From: an uncultured Collinsella sp.
GTDB lineage: Bacteria > Actinomycetota > Coriobacteriia > Coriobacteriales > Coriobacteriaceae
Direction of reading: 5' to 3'
NCBI GenBank assembly: GCA_934630855.1
Contig: CAKTWW010000001.1
Coordinates: 1 to 64,000, forward strand
DNA: 64,000 nucleotides
How positions within the stretch are numbered: position 1 is the first letter of the stretch; every line of letters begins with the position of its first letter. This document shows positions 27,601 to 35,263 of the stretch, piece by piece. Under the pieces are notes generated by a model, which ran no database searches, was not told where the DNA came from, and worked only from the letters and a program-made list of their open reading frames with translations. The position numbers were made by a program, and so were the translations under genes.

Positions 27601-28066
27601 CCACATCCTGCTGTTTAGCCAGTTTACGGGCATGCTCGATATCATCGGCAAGCGCCTGGCCAAGGAGGACATCGGCTTTCTTAAGCTCACGGGCGCTTCG
27701 TCCAAGGAAAGCCGCGCCAAGATGGTCGCGCAGTTCCAAGCGCGCGAGGTGCCGGTCTTTTTGATCTCACTCAAGGCGGGCGGCGTCGGCCTCAACCTGA
27801 CGGCCGCCGACGTGGTCATCCACTACGACCCGTGGTGGAACGTGGCGGCACAAGACCAGGCGACCGACCGCGCACACCGCATTGGGCAGCAGCACACCGT
27901 GACCGTGTACAAGCTCATCGCCAAGGACACGATCGAGGAGCGCATCATGCAGATGCAGGAGTCCAAGCGCGACCTGGTCAACAGCGTGCTCGGCGGCGAC
28001 GGTATCTCGTCGGCGCTGTTTACCCGCGAGGATGTTCTGGCGCTGCTCGGCGGCGACGGTCGCTAG
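24602..28066 (+). CDS. SWIM zinc-finger SNF2-family helicase
   Basis: About 1154 residues. A SWIM zinc motif CDCPAAYRYPGMCKH lies at residues 78-93. A middle region of unknown fold (roughly 130-680) is followed by a Snf2/Rad54 ATPase: DDMGLGKTLQM near 719, CPASLVYNW, LDEAQYIKN near 815, LTGTPIENRLSELWS, and the C-terminal helicase half with KAGGVGLNLTAADVVIHYD and TDRAHRIGQ near 1093. Bacterial members are DNA translocases of uncertain role. The ATG at 24602 follows GGAGG by 5 bases. It probably does not share a message with dnaE because of the repeats between them. Confidence 0.92.
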   Translation: MALGTFVQALRKEAALRGTFMKGRSLMLNGAVLSIEDSGSRFSKNVTVEGSVRGSRGDLYKTHVTLDMDEHEVIDYYCDCPAAYRYPGMCKHAIATALAYLDTSGIEPVEGLRTPVRTFTAQSKQPARTAPKAPAVNPNFPFPAPVPTSPSLVAALSDLSDARMDELASMRRKLAGAVDPDAPKAALEPSLVPYYNPLFADRFSWALEFRIRCGSVSYVVKDIDGMADAYVRGGMFSYGKKLTFAHVPEAFDDVSSKLLDLVTMTVAYLGDITSSRSASYDFARSGFVAERQLPLSEHDIVYVLDLLRGRTISLEPAWSRGTTTHRSYEVAVELSPVGEDEASAKQPPLLAAKIAPAAGGSYDLRLPADMYCFASGDVAYLVDTRRARRTDAAFAQHAAPFLSRLLPCRTPAHIAAEQVGEFCRMALPILRDYTDLTAPAALDTVAPEPSFAMAIGADDGLVTCKITVTYGDWSSDLFSLGAPGSPFEDQRPGVPPRDVVAEFRVMDTAAMYFDFHEGGLAFEERDDESLFRLLTEGLSVLSELGEVMLSDRLRQISVRPAPKLSVRATVKSNLLDVELGASGLSAADLAIYLDSYKRHQTFARLTSGDIVRLDEGARAAFGLAEDLGVDAIDLLDGVSLHASSTLFVDSMLARTPALEADRDAAFRRTVERLDTLGKMDFTVPASLKATLRGYQVDGYQWLGSLEHLGLGGILADDMGLGKTLQMIAHILARVEAGDTKPALVVCPASLVYNWTAELERFAPSLDVCAIVGAKAQRRVQIAGVAEHNVVVTSYDLMRRDIDEYAEQDFARVVLDEAQYIKNPLTQVSRAAKRLPAGVRFALTGTPIENRLSELWSIFDFLMPGLLGTRESFAKRFESPVEHAEGDSAARLQALVSPFVLRRVKEDVVADLPEKIEDTVMAQLTGEQRKLYLANQDRIAQQVQHREANEFKKDKLKVLAELTKLRQICCDPHLHYEDYKSGSAKLDACMELVHGAIDGGHHILLFSQFTGMLDIIGKRLAKEDIGFLKLTGASSKESRAKMVAQFQAREVPVFLISLKAGGVGLNLTAADVVIHYDPWWNVAAQDQATDRAHRIGQQHTVTVYKLIAKDTIEERIMQMQESKRDLVNSVLGGDGISSALFTREDVLALLGGDGR

Positions 28067-28171
28067 CCTGCGCAGATGGCGACCGGGACTGCCGAGGCGG
28101 CTCCAGATTGCCGGCGCGCCCTGACCCCGGGCGCTCGCCTCGCTCGTTATGTGTTCATTTGCCATGCCGTG

Positions 28172-28205
28172 GATGGTTCGTTTGCCTTTGGGCATAAGAA
28201 CCATC
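28172..28205 (+). other. leader hairpin before desulfoferrodoxin
   Basis: GATGGTTC pairs with GAACCATC 34 bases before the desulfoferrodoxin start, and the inner TTTGCC/GGCATA adds partial pairing. No T-tract; possibly a 5' UTR structure. Confidence 0.4.
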
Positions 28206-28238
28206 GAGAACATTGGCACATCAGCAAAGGAGAACATC

Positions 28239-28601
28239 ATGGCGAAATTCTTTAAGGACCCCGACGGCAAGCTTATCGCCGCCCTTGGCGACGACGTTGC
28301 GACCCCTGCCGGCTGCACGGAGCTGACCGCGAACACCGAGGACGCGGCGCACGAGAAGCACGTGCCCGTCGTCGAGAGCGAACGCGACGGCCACGTGATT
28401 CGCGCACGTGTGGGATCGGTCGAACACCCCAGCCTGCCCGAGCACTACATCGAGTGGATCGCGCTTGAGGCCGAGGGCCGTCTTGAGGTCCACTACCTTG
28501 AGCCCGGCATGAAACCCGCGACGTTTTTTGCCGGCGGTTCCAAGACCGGTACCGTCTATGCCTATTGCAACCTGCACGGGCTGTGGTCCGCGACGTTCTA
28601 G
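28239..28601 (+). CDS. desulfoferrodoxin-type superoxide reductase
   Basis: About 120 residues. It matches the neelaredoxin-like domain of superoxide reductases: HEKHVPVVE, EHPSLPEHYIEWI and YCNLHGLW supply the histidines and the single cysteine of the Fe(His)4Cys centre. The N-terminal rubredoxin-like iron site of class I enzymes is missing, so it is class II-like. It reduces superoxide to peroxide without releasing oxygen, which fits an anaerobe. AAAGGAG lies 6 bases before the ATG. Confidence 0.92.
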   Translation: MAKFFKDPDGKLIAALGDDVATPAGCTELTANTEDAAHEKHVPVVESERDGHVIRARVGSVEHPSLPEHYIEWIALEAEGRLEVHYLEPGMKPATFFAGGSKTGTVYAYCNLHGLWSATF

Positions 28602-28646
28602 GAGCGTGCCCCCGCTCGGGGTATCATAGCTAGCATATGCACATGC

Positions 28647-28679
28647 AAGCGCCGACTGCATCTTGCGGCCGGCGCTTTT
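28647..28679 (+). terminator. terminator after desulfoferrodoxin
   Basis: AAGCGCCG/CGGCGCTT stem followed by TTTTA, 46 bases after the stop. Confidence 0.7.
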
Positions 28680-28718
28680 ACTACGATAACGACGGTTTAC
28701 GACGGAAAGGGCTGAGCC

Positions 28719-30704
28719 ATGAAGCTCGCACTTGCACAGATCGATATGCGCCTGGGTGATATTGAGGGCATCTGCAGCCGCATCGAGGACCAGGCGCGCC
28801 TGGCCCATGAGCGCGGTGCGCGCGTGCTGTGCGTGCCCGCTCCGCTCTTTATGGGAGCCCTGCCCGGTGGCCTGGTGGGCGCTGCCGACTTTGAGCACGA
28901 TATGCTTGCCGGTCTGACCGGCGTCGCTGAGCGTATCCAGGAGCTCGACATGATTTGCATCGTGCCCGCGGCGGTTTCGTTTGAGGGGCAGCCGCTGCTC
29001 GACTACATGATGCTCAAGGACGGTCGCGTAGTGCCCGCCCGCGCGAGCATTGCCCTGCAGCGCGGCGAGAACAACGATGCGCGTTGGGCGCCGCCGGTGT
29101 TCGACGTGGACGGCGTGCGCATCGCGGTGATCTTCGACCTGGACCGTGAGCTCGAGATGCTGCCGACCGGTGTCGACCTCATTGCCTATTTCCAGTTCAA
29201 CGCATTCGATATGACCGACCGCGAGACCGCCGCCGTTGCCGCCGTGCGCAGTGGCGCCTACCGCAAGATCGCATCCAAGCGCAGCGTGTGGTTTGCCTGC
29301 ATGGCGCCGGTCGGTGCGTACGACGAGTCGGTGTATACCGGTGGGTCGTTTGTGCTCGACGACTGCGGCCGCGTGGTGGCCCAGGCGCCGTGTTTTGAGG
29401 AGAGCCTGCTGGTTCAGGAGATTCAGCGCGGCGTGATGCTCGATGCCTTGGAGGACCATGAGCTGCCCGAGTTTCGCTCCGAGGAGTGGCTGTGGCAGGC
29501 GCTGGTACTTGCCGTGCGCGACAACGCCCGCGCCCACGGTACGTCGCGTGCCGTGGTGGCGCTCGAGGGCGACCTGCCGTCGTCTTTGCTGGCGGCGCTT
29601 GCCGTCGACGCCCTGGGTCCGCGCAATGTGATCGGTCTGGTGCTGGGGCGCAACCGCATCTTTACGCCGGCGCAGGAGGAGGCCGAGGCGGCTTGCTGTG
29701 CCGCCGTCCGTGCCATTGCCGAGCGCCTGCATATTCGCACGGTTGAGCGCGATGCGCCGGATGCCGCGCGTGTGCTCGACCGCGACGTGTCGGCGGGCGA
29801 CGCCGAACGCCTGCGCTCGCGTGCGCTGGGCCTGATGCTCGAGGACACGGCGCTCGAGCTGGGCGCTATGGCGTTGAGTCCGTTGTCTAAGACTGAGTAC
29901 GCGCTGGCGGCGCCCGCGCTTTGCGGTGGCTACCAGGGCGATTTTGCGCCCTTTGGCGATGTGTATCTATCGACGCTCGAGTTTGTGGCGCGCGTGCGCA
30001 ACCGTACGTCTGCCGTGGTGCCGCAGGAGCTCGTGACGCTCAACGCGGTGGAGGATTGCATGGAGCGCGTGCTGGCGCAGACGCTCTCGACGCTCGACGG
30101 TCCGGTCGACATGCTTGACCGCGCGGCGCAGCTGCTCGGTGGGCTTGAGCCGGGCGAGGTCGATGGCACGCTCGAGTCGCACGTGGACCGCAACCGTCCC
30201 TTTGACGATATCCCGATGACTGTCGGCAAGCCCGAGGCCTGCTCGCTGCTGTTGATGCTCGTGCGCCAGGGCGAGGCCGCTCGCCGCCAACTGCCGACGG
30301 CACCGATTGTCTCGGCCCGTTCGTTTGCCGAGCGCTCCTGGCCATATATGCTCGCGTGGTCCGATCTGGGGCTCAGCGGCAAAGAGCGCATGACGGTCGA
30401 CTCGCTGGCGCGCGCCGAGGTACGCCGCTATGCCGACGAGGACTCGAGCGAGCGCGTGCGAAACGAGATGATGGGCGTGCTCGGTGAACTGCTGGGTATT
30501 TCGCCCGAGCAGATGGAGGAGCTGCGTTCCGAGGACGGTCAGCGCCGTCTGCACGAGGGCATGAAGAAGTTTGAGGGCGAGGTCCAGGACGCCATCGATA
30601 AGATGATGGGCGGTCAGGGTGGTCCGCAAGGTGGACCTCAGGGCATGCCGATGCCTCATCCGCCAGTGGATCCAAGACAGTTCCCGTTTTTCTCGCAGAA
30701 CTAG
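28719..30704 (+). CDS. degenerate NAD+ synthetase-like protein
   Basis: 661 residues with the two-domain plan of glutamine-dependent NadE: an N-terminal nitrilase-like domain (MKLALAQIDMRLGDIEG) and a synthetase-like domain (ALAVDALGPRNVIGLVLG, then LSPLSKTEYAL and FAPFGDVY). Key residues appear lost. The usual nitrilase Glu block reads CVPAPLFMG, the usual ICED cysteine block reads VIFDLDRE, and the synthetase P-loop SGGxDS reads LEGDLPSS. The tail carries an acidic helical part and a Gly/Gln/Pro-rich end (GGQGGPQGG) unlike normal NadE. I therefore call a pseudoenzyme; its role is unknown. It has a good start but no operon partner of related function; ruvC follows 138 bases later. Confidence 0.75.
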   Translation: MKLALAQIDMRLGDIEGICSRIEDQARLAHERGARVLCVPAPLFMGALPGGLVGAADFEHDMLAGLTGVAERIQELDMICIVPAAVSFEGQPLLDYMMLKDGRVVPARASIALQRGENNDARWAPPVFDVDGVRIAVIFDLDRELEMLPTGVDLIAYFQFNAFDMTDRETAAVAAVRSGAYRKIASKRSVWFACMAPVGAYDESVYTGGSFVLDDCGRVVAQAPCFEESLLVQEIQRGVMLDALEDHELPEFRSEEWLWQALVLAVRDNARAHGTSRAVVALEGDLPSSLLAALAVDALGPRNVIGLVLGRNRIFTPAQEEAEAACCAAVRAIAERLHIRTVERDAPDAARVLDRDVSAGDAERLRSRALGLMLEDTALELGAMALSPLSKTEYALAAPALCGGYQGDFAPFGDVYLSTLEFVARVRNRTSAVVPQELVTLNAVEDCMERVLAQTLSTLDGPVDMLDRAAQLLGGLEPGEVDGTLESHVDRNRPFDDIPMTVGKPEACSLLLMLVRQGEAARRQLPTAPIVSARSFAERSWPYMLAWSDLGLSGKERMTVDSLARAEVRRYADEDSSERVRNEMMGVLGELLGISPEQMEELRSEDGQRRLHEGMKKFEGEVQDAIDKMMGGQGGPQGGPQGMPMPHPPVDPRQFPFFSQN

Positions 30705-30772
30705 ACTGGGGATAGGATTCGCTCCCAACCCCGATGCTTCAGCAAAGCAAACCGGCCCTGTTGTGTTATTCT

Positions 30773-30786
30773 AGAACAGACGTTCG
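30773..30786. promoter_or_regulatory. LexA-type SOS box before ruvC
   Basis: AGAACAGACGTTCG contains GAAC-N4-GTTC, the Gram-positive LexA (DinR) palindrome, directly after a TATTCT -10-like hexamer (30767-30772). Binding there would cover the transcription start of ruvCAB. Confidence 0.65.
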
Positions 30787-30841
30787 TGAATAGTGCGCGG
30801 GGCCTTGCCTTGCGCTTGGAAAAAGGCGAGGGGAGGCTGGC

Positions 30842-31363
30842 TTGGTTATCTTGGGTATCGACCCCGGTTTGGCCCATACGGGTTGGGGGATTATCGAGGA
30901 GCGGCGCGGCGAGGTTCGCTGCCGTGCCTACGGTTGCATCGAGACCAGTGCCGGGAGTCCGCTCGCGGTGCGCTTGTCGCACATTGCCCATGACCTTAAG
31001 GGCGTGGTCGAGCGGTACTGCCCCGACACGGCTGCCATCGAGAGCATCTACTTTGGTGCCAACGTTCGTTCGGCCATCCCCACGGCACATGCCCGCGGCG
31101 CCGCGCTCGTGGCGCTTTCGGAGTGCGCGCTCGAGATTGGCGAGTACACGCCCATGCAAATCAAACAGGCTGTAGTGGGTACCGGCGCCGCGGACAAGCG
31201 GCAGGTTGCTTACATGGTGCGCACGCTCACGCAGCTCGACCACGACCCGCATCCCGACCATGCCGCCGATGCCCTGGCGTGCGCCATCTGTCATGTAAAC
31301 CTCAGCCGCACCCGCGCCCTCACCGGTGGCGAGTTCTATCAACAGAGAGGAACCGGATACTGA
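30842..31363 (+). CDS. ruvC: Holliday junction endonuclease RuvC
   Basis: 173 residues. RNase H-like resolvase with the acidic residues in LGIDPGLAHTGWG, AAIESIYFG and HPDHAADALA. It cuts Holliday junctions moved by RuvAB. The start is a TTG at 30842 preceded by GGGGAGG; no ATG fits as well. Its TGA overlaps the ruvA ATG by one base (TGATG), indicating translational coupling. Confidence 0.95.
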   Translation: MVILGIDPGLAHTGWGIIEERRGEVRCRAYGCIETSAGSPLAVRLSHIAHDLKGVVERYCPDTAAIESIYFGANVRSAIPTAHARGAALVALSECALEIGEYTPMQIKQAVVGTGAADKRQVAYMVRTLTQLDHDPHPDHAADALACAICHVNLSRTRALTGGEFYQQRGTGY

Positions 31364-31983
31364 TGATTTCCCAGCTCCATGGAACGCTTGTCGAGGCCAC
31401 GATGAGCTCGGCCGTCGTTGATGTGTCGGGCGTGGGCTTTGAGCTCGGCATCTCGGGCAGCACTGCGGCCACGTTGCCGACGCCCGGCGGCGAGGTCCGC
31501 CTCTACACGCGCATGCAGGTGCGTGAGGACGCCATGACGCTCTTCGGTTTTGCCTCCAAGGACGAGCGCACGATGTTCGACCGGCTCGTGTCTGTCTCGG
31601 GCGTCGGCCCGCGTTTGGCGCTCGCTGTGCTTTCCACTTATACCGTGGGACAGCTGTATTCGCTGGTGATGGCCGAGGATGACAAAGGCATGGCCAAGGT
31701 GCCCGGCGTGGGCAAAAAGACGGCGCAGCGCCTGATTTTGGAGCTTAAGAGCACCTTTGCCAAGGACAAGGGCTTTGTGCCGGTCGACGTGATTCCCGGA
31801 CAGGTCGCGATGCCCGTGCCCGCCGCCGTTCCCTCGGCCATCGATGATGCCCGTGCGGCGCTCCTTTCCATGGGCTTTAGCCCGCAGGAGACCGATGTTG
31901 CCCTGAGCGGGTATGATGGGCAGGATATGCGTGTCGAGGATCTGCTCGGCGCAGCGCTTAAGCGACTCGGAATGGATGCGTGA
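31363..31983 (+). CDS. ruvA: Holliday junction DNA helicase subunit RuvA
   Basis: 206 residues: OB fold ([16 protein letters not shown]), two helix-hairpin-helix motifs ([14 protein letters not shown] and [13 protein letters not shown]) and the C-terminal domain that contacts RuvB ([12 protein letters not shown]). It binds four-way junctions as a tetramer and recruits RuvB. The start overlaps the ruvC stop, and its own stop overlaps the ruvB start in the same TGATG manner. Confidence 0.96.
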   Translation: MISQLHGTLVEATMSSAVVDVSGVGFELGISGSTAATLPTPGGEVRLYTRMQVREDAMTLFGFASKDERTMFDRLVSVSGVGPRLALAVLSTYTVGQLYSLVMAEDDKGMAKVPGVGKKTAQRLILELKSTFAKDKGFVPVDVIPGQVAMPVPAAVPSAIDDARAALLSMGFSPQETDVALSGYDGQDMRVEDLLGAALKRLGMDA

Positions 31984-33050
31984 TGTGGGAAGCCGATGAC
32001 TCTCAGGACCTGTGGGCGACGCCCGGCAACTCGCCGGCGGCATCCATGGCGCATGGCGAGCGCATGGTGGGCTCGGAGCTGACGCCCGAGGACCTCGATG
32101 TCGACCGCACCTTGCGCCCTCAGCGCTTGGACGACTACTGTGGCCAGGAGCACATCAAGCAGAGCCTGCGCGTGTTGATCGAGGCAGCTCAGAGCCGTGG
32201 CGAGACGCTCGACCACGTGATCTTCTCGGGCCCTCCGGGCTTGGGCAAGACCACGCTGGCCACCGTTATCGCCAACGAGCTGGGCGCCCAGATTAAGACG
32301 ACGAGCGGTCCGGCCATCGCGCGAACCGGTGACCTGGCGGCCATCCTTACCAACCTGCAGCCGGGCGACGTTCTGTTTATCGATGAGATCCACCGCCTCA
32401 ACCGTTCGGTCGAGGAGGTCCTGTATCCCGCGATGGAGGACTTTGCGCTCGATATCGTGATCGGCAAGGGTCCGGCGGCGCGCTCGATTCGCCTGGATAT
32501 CCCCAAGTTTACGCTGGTGGCGGCCACGACCCGTTCCGGTATGCTCACGGGCCCGCTGCGCGACCGCTTTGGCATCTCGTATCGCCTGGATTACTACACC
32601 GTCGAGGAACTCGCCCAGATCGTGACGCGCTCGGCGACCATCTTGGGCGTGACGATTGACCACCCCAGCGCGCTCGAGATCGGCTCGCGTTCGCGTGGCA
32701 CGCCGCGTCTTGCCAACCGTCTGCTCAAGCGCGTGCGCGACTACGCGCAAGTGCGCGGCAACGGTCCCATCGAGCTCGACATCTGCCGTCAGGCGCTCGA
32801 GTTCTTCGAGATCGACGAGCTTGGCTTGGACTGGATGGACATTCGTATTTTGGAAACGCTCGCCAAGACGTTCTCCGGTCGCGCCGTGGGCCTGACCACG
32901 CTTGCCAGCGCGGTGGGCGAGGACCCGGGCACGCTCGAGGATGTCTACGAGCCCTATCTGCTGCAGTGTGGATTGATGATTCGCACGCCGCAGGGTCGTC
33001 AGGCAACCCTTCGCACCTTTGAGCATTTGGGAATCGAGCCGACCGTCTAG
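31983..33050 (+). CDS. ruvB: Holliday junction branch migration ATPase RuvB
   Basis: About 355 residues, AAA+ motor of the RuvAB complex. [10 protein letters not shown] (Walker A), [15 protein letters not shown] (Walker B), [18 protein letters not shown] (sensor 1 and arginine finger region) and the winged-helix end ([17 protein letters not shown]) are all present. The ATG at 31983 overlaps the ruvA stop by one base; a GTG three bases earlier is the only near alternative. Confidence 0.96.
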   Translation: MWEADDSQDLWATPGNSPAASMAHGERMVGSELTPEDLDVDRTLRPQRLDDYCGQEHIKQSLRVLIEAAQSRGETLDHVIFSGPPGLGKTTLATVIANELGAQIKTTSGPAIARTGDLAAILTNLQPGDVLFIDEIHRLNRSVEEVLYPAMEDFALDIVIGKGPAARSIRLDIPKFTLVAATTRSGMLTGPLRDRFGISYRLDYYTVEELAQIVTRSATILGVTIDHPSALEIGSRSRGTPRLANRLLKRVRDYAQVRGNGPIELDICRQALEFFEIDELGLDWMDIRILETLAKTFSGRAVGLTTLASAVGEDPGTLEDVYEPYLLQCGLMIRTPQGRQATLRTFEHLGIEPTV

Positions 33051-33145
33051 GGGCCTTTGTGCCGGCGCGTCTGTAGGCTATCGCTGGGCATCGGGTAAAC
33101 ATATCGCCGTTTGCCGGTTGCGGGTGTTTTACTATTGCGCGTGCG

Positions 33146-33154
33146 TGCTATGCT
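33146..33154 (+). promoter_or_regulatory. probable fhs promoter (extended -10)
   Basis: TGCTATGCT, an extended -10, lies about 40 bases before the fhs start. No convincing -35. Confidence 0.45.
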
Positions 33155-33194
33155 GGATTGGTCTTTTTCTCATCCGGTAACGAAAGGACCGCCC

Positions 33195-34862
33195 ATGCCT
33201 ACTGACATCGAAATCGCACGTTCTGTTACGCCGCTGCCTATTACCGAGGTGGCCAAGAACGCCGGCGTCGACGTTAAGCATCTGATTCCGTACGGCTTTG
33301 ACAAGGCAAAGGTCGACTATTCCCTGCTCAACGAGCCAACTGATCACCAGGCCAAGCTTGTCCTCGTGACCGCTATCAACCCCACGCCCGCGGGCGAGGG
33401 CAAGACCACCACGACCATCGGCCTTGCCGACGGTCTGCGTCGTCGCGGCGTCAAGAGCGCCGTGGCCCTGCGCGAGCCTTCGCTCGGTCCCGTCTTTGGC
33501 GTAAAGGGCGGTGCCGCCGGCGGCGGTTGGGCTCAGGTCATCCCCATGGAGGACATCAACCTGCACTTTACCGGTGACTTCCATGCCATCGGTGCCGCCA
33601 ACAACCTGCTGGCCGCCATGCTCGACAACCATATTCAGCAGGGCAACCAGCTCGGCATCGACGTCAAGCGCATCACCTGGAAGCGCGTCGTCGACATGAA
33701 CGACCGTCAGCTGCGCCACGTCATCGACGGCATTGGCGGCAAGGCTCAGGGCGTGCCGCGCGAGGACGGCTTCGACATCACCGTCGCCTCCGAGGTCATG
33801 GCAATCCTGTGCCTGTCCACGAGCATCAACGACCTCAAGGAGCGCCTGGGTGAGATCGTCGTCGGCTACAGCTTTGCCGGCGAGCCCGTTCGTGCCCGCG
33901 ATCTCAAGGCTCAGGGCGCCATGGCGGCCCTGCTTAAGGATGCGCTCAAGCCCAACCTGGTGCAGACGCTCGAGGGCACGCCTGCGTTTGTCCACGGCGG
34001 CCCCTTCGCCAATATCGCCCATGGCTGCAACTCCATCATGGCCACCCGCATGGCCATGCGTTTTGGCGATGTCGCCATTACCGAGGCCGGCTTCGGTGCC
34101 GACTTGGGTGCTGAGAAGTTCCTCGATATCAAGTGCCGCATGACGGGTGTTCGCCCCAGCGCCGTCGTGGTCGTCGCGACTGCCCGCGCGCTTAAGTACA
34201 ACGGTGGTGTCGCCAAGGCCGACCTCAACGAGGAGAACCTCGAGGCCCTCAAAGCCGGCATGCCCAACCTGCTGCGCCACGTTGACAACATCCAGAACGT
34301 GTATGGTCTGCCCTGTGTGGTCGCCATCAACCGCTTCCCGACGGACACCGAGGCCGAGCTGGAGCTCATCGAGTCCGAGTGCCAGAAGCTCGGCGTTAAC
34401 GTTAAGTTGTCCGAGGTCTGGGCCAAGGGCGGCGAGGGCGCGCTCGAGCTGGCCGATGAGGTTATGCGCCTGATCGAGCAGCCGAGCGAGCTCAAGTTTG
34501 CCTACGAGGACGGCGCCGATGTTGCCGACGCCCTTGAGGCCGTTGCCACCAAGGTCTACCGCGCCGACGGCGTCGACTTTACGCCGGCCGCCAAGCGTCA
34601 GCTCGCCGAGCTGCGCGAGAACGGCTTTGGCAACCTGCCGGTGTGCGTGGCCAAGACGCAGTACAGCTTTAGCGACAACGCCAAGGCGTTAGGTGCCCCC
34701 GAGGGCTTCCGCATCACGGTACGTGAACTCAAGGTTTCCGCCGGTGCCCACTTTGTGGTCGCGCTGACCGGTAGCGTTCTGACCATGCCGGGCCTGCCCA
34801 AGGTTCCCGCGGCCGAGAACATCGACGTCGACAACGACGGCAACATCACCGGCCTGTTCTAA
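33195..34862 (+). CDS. fhs: formate-tetrahydrofolate ligase
   Basis: 555 residues, full length. It makes 10-formyl-THF from formate, THF and ATP. The P-loop [14 protein letters not shown] lies near residues 67-80 and the family blocks [18 protein letters not shown] and HFTGDFHAI follow. Its product feeds the FchA-like and FolD proteins encoded at 48.8-50.3 kb, making a formate-to-methylene-THF route. GAAAGGA precedes the ATG. Strong C-ending codon bias suggests high expression. Confidence 0.96.
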   Translation: MPTDIEIARSVTPLPITEVAKNAGVDVKHLIPYGFDKAKVDYSLLNEPTDHQAKLVLVTAINPTPAGEGKTTTTIGLADGLRRRGVKSAVALREPSLGPVFGVKGGAAGGGWAQVIPMEDINLHFTGDFHAIGAANNLLAAMLDNHIQQGNQLGIDVKRITWKRVVDMNDRQLRHVIDGIGGKAQGVPREDGFDITVASEVMAILCLSTSINDLKERLGEIVVGYSFAGEPVRARDLKAQGAMAALLKDALKPNLVQTLEGTPAFVHGGPFANIAHGCNSIMATRMAMRFGDVAITEAGFGADLGAEKFLDIKCRMTGVRPSAVVVVATARALKYNGGVAKADLNEENLEALKAGMPNLLRHVDNIQNVYGLPCVVAINRFPTDTEAELELIESECQKLGVNVKLSEVWAKGGEGALELADEVMRLIEQPSELKFAYEDGADVADALEAVATKVYRADGVDFTPAAKRQLAELRENGFGNLPVCVAKTQYSFSDNAKALGAPEGFRITVRELKVSAGAHFVVALTGSVLTMPGLPKVPAAENIDVDNDGNITGLF

Positions 34863-34887
34863 CCCCACAATTCATAGCCGCATGCCT

Positions 34888-34925
34888 GCCCCGTCGAGCC
34901 CACCAAGGCCCGGCGGGGCTTTTTT
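34888..34925 (+). terminator. terminator after fhs
   Basis: GCCCCG/CGGGGC stem with an imperfect interior, followed by six T. Confidence 0.8.
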
Positions 34926-35004
34926 GATCCCAAGGGGGCGGAAGAAAACGGATTATGTTGGGGCTGCTGGGTCAATAAAGCTGCGTGTACGGGGTCGCCC
35001 GCTC

Positions 35005-35156
35005 AAAACTATGCCGGTTTACTACGATGAATCGGCATCCTTCGACCACGCCCTCGTTTTCTGAAAATGACCGACTCGTCTACCTGCGGTTTTGCTTGCA
35101 CGGAAAGTTGTGCGCTCGAGCACGGGCAAATCATCGTAGTAAACCGGCATAGTTTT
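35005..35156. repeat. 26-bp inverted repeat element between fhs and zinc-ribbon gene
   Basis: Bases 35005-35030 are exactly complementary to 35131-35156, separated by 100 bases. The interior contains GAAAATG followed 15 bases later by GTCTACCTG, a pair of motifs repeated with the same spacing at 39756-39779. This element and the fhs terminator account for most of the 400-base gap; I see no gene in it. Confidence 0.88.
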
Positions 35157-35263
35157 TGGCGCGGCGGCAATGTTGCGCAACAAGAATGGGGATTTCTCTC
35201 GTACGGTGTAGTTGGAAGAACTGCGCGCGGGCGTTTGCGCCGCGCAAAGAGACGGGAGATGCG

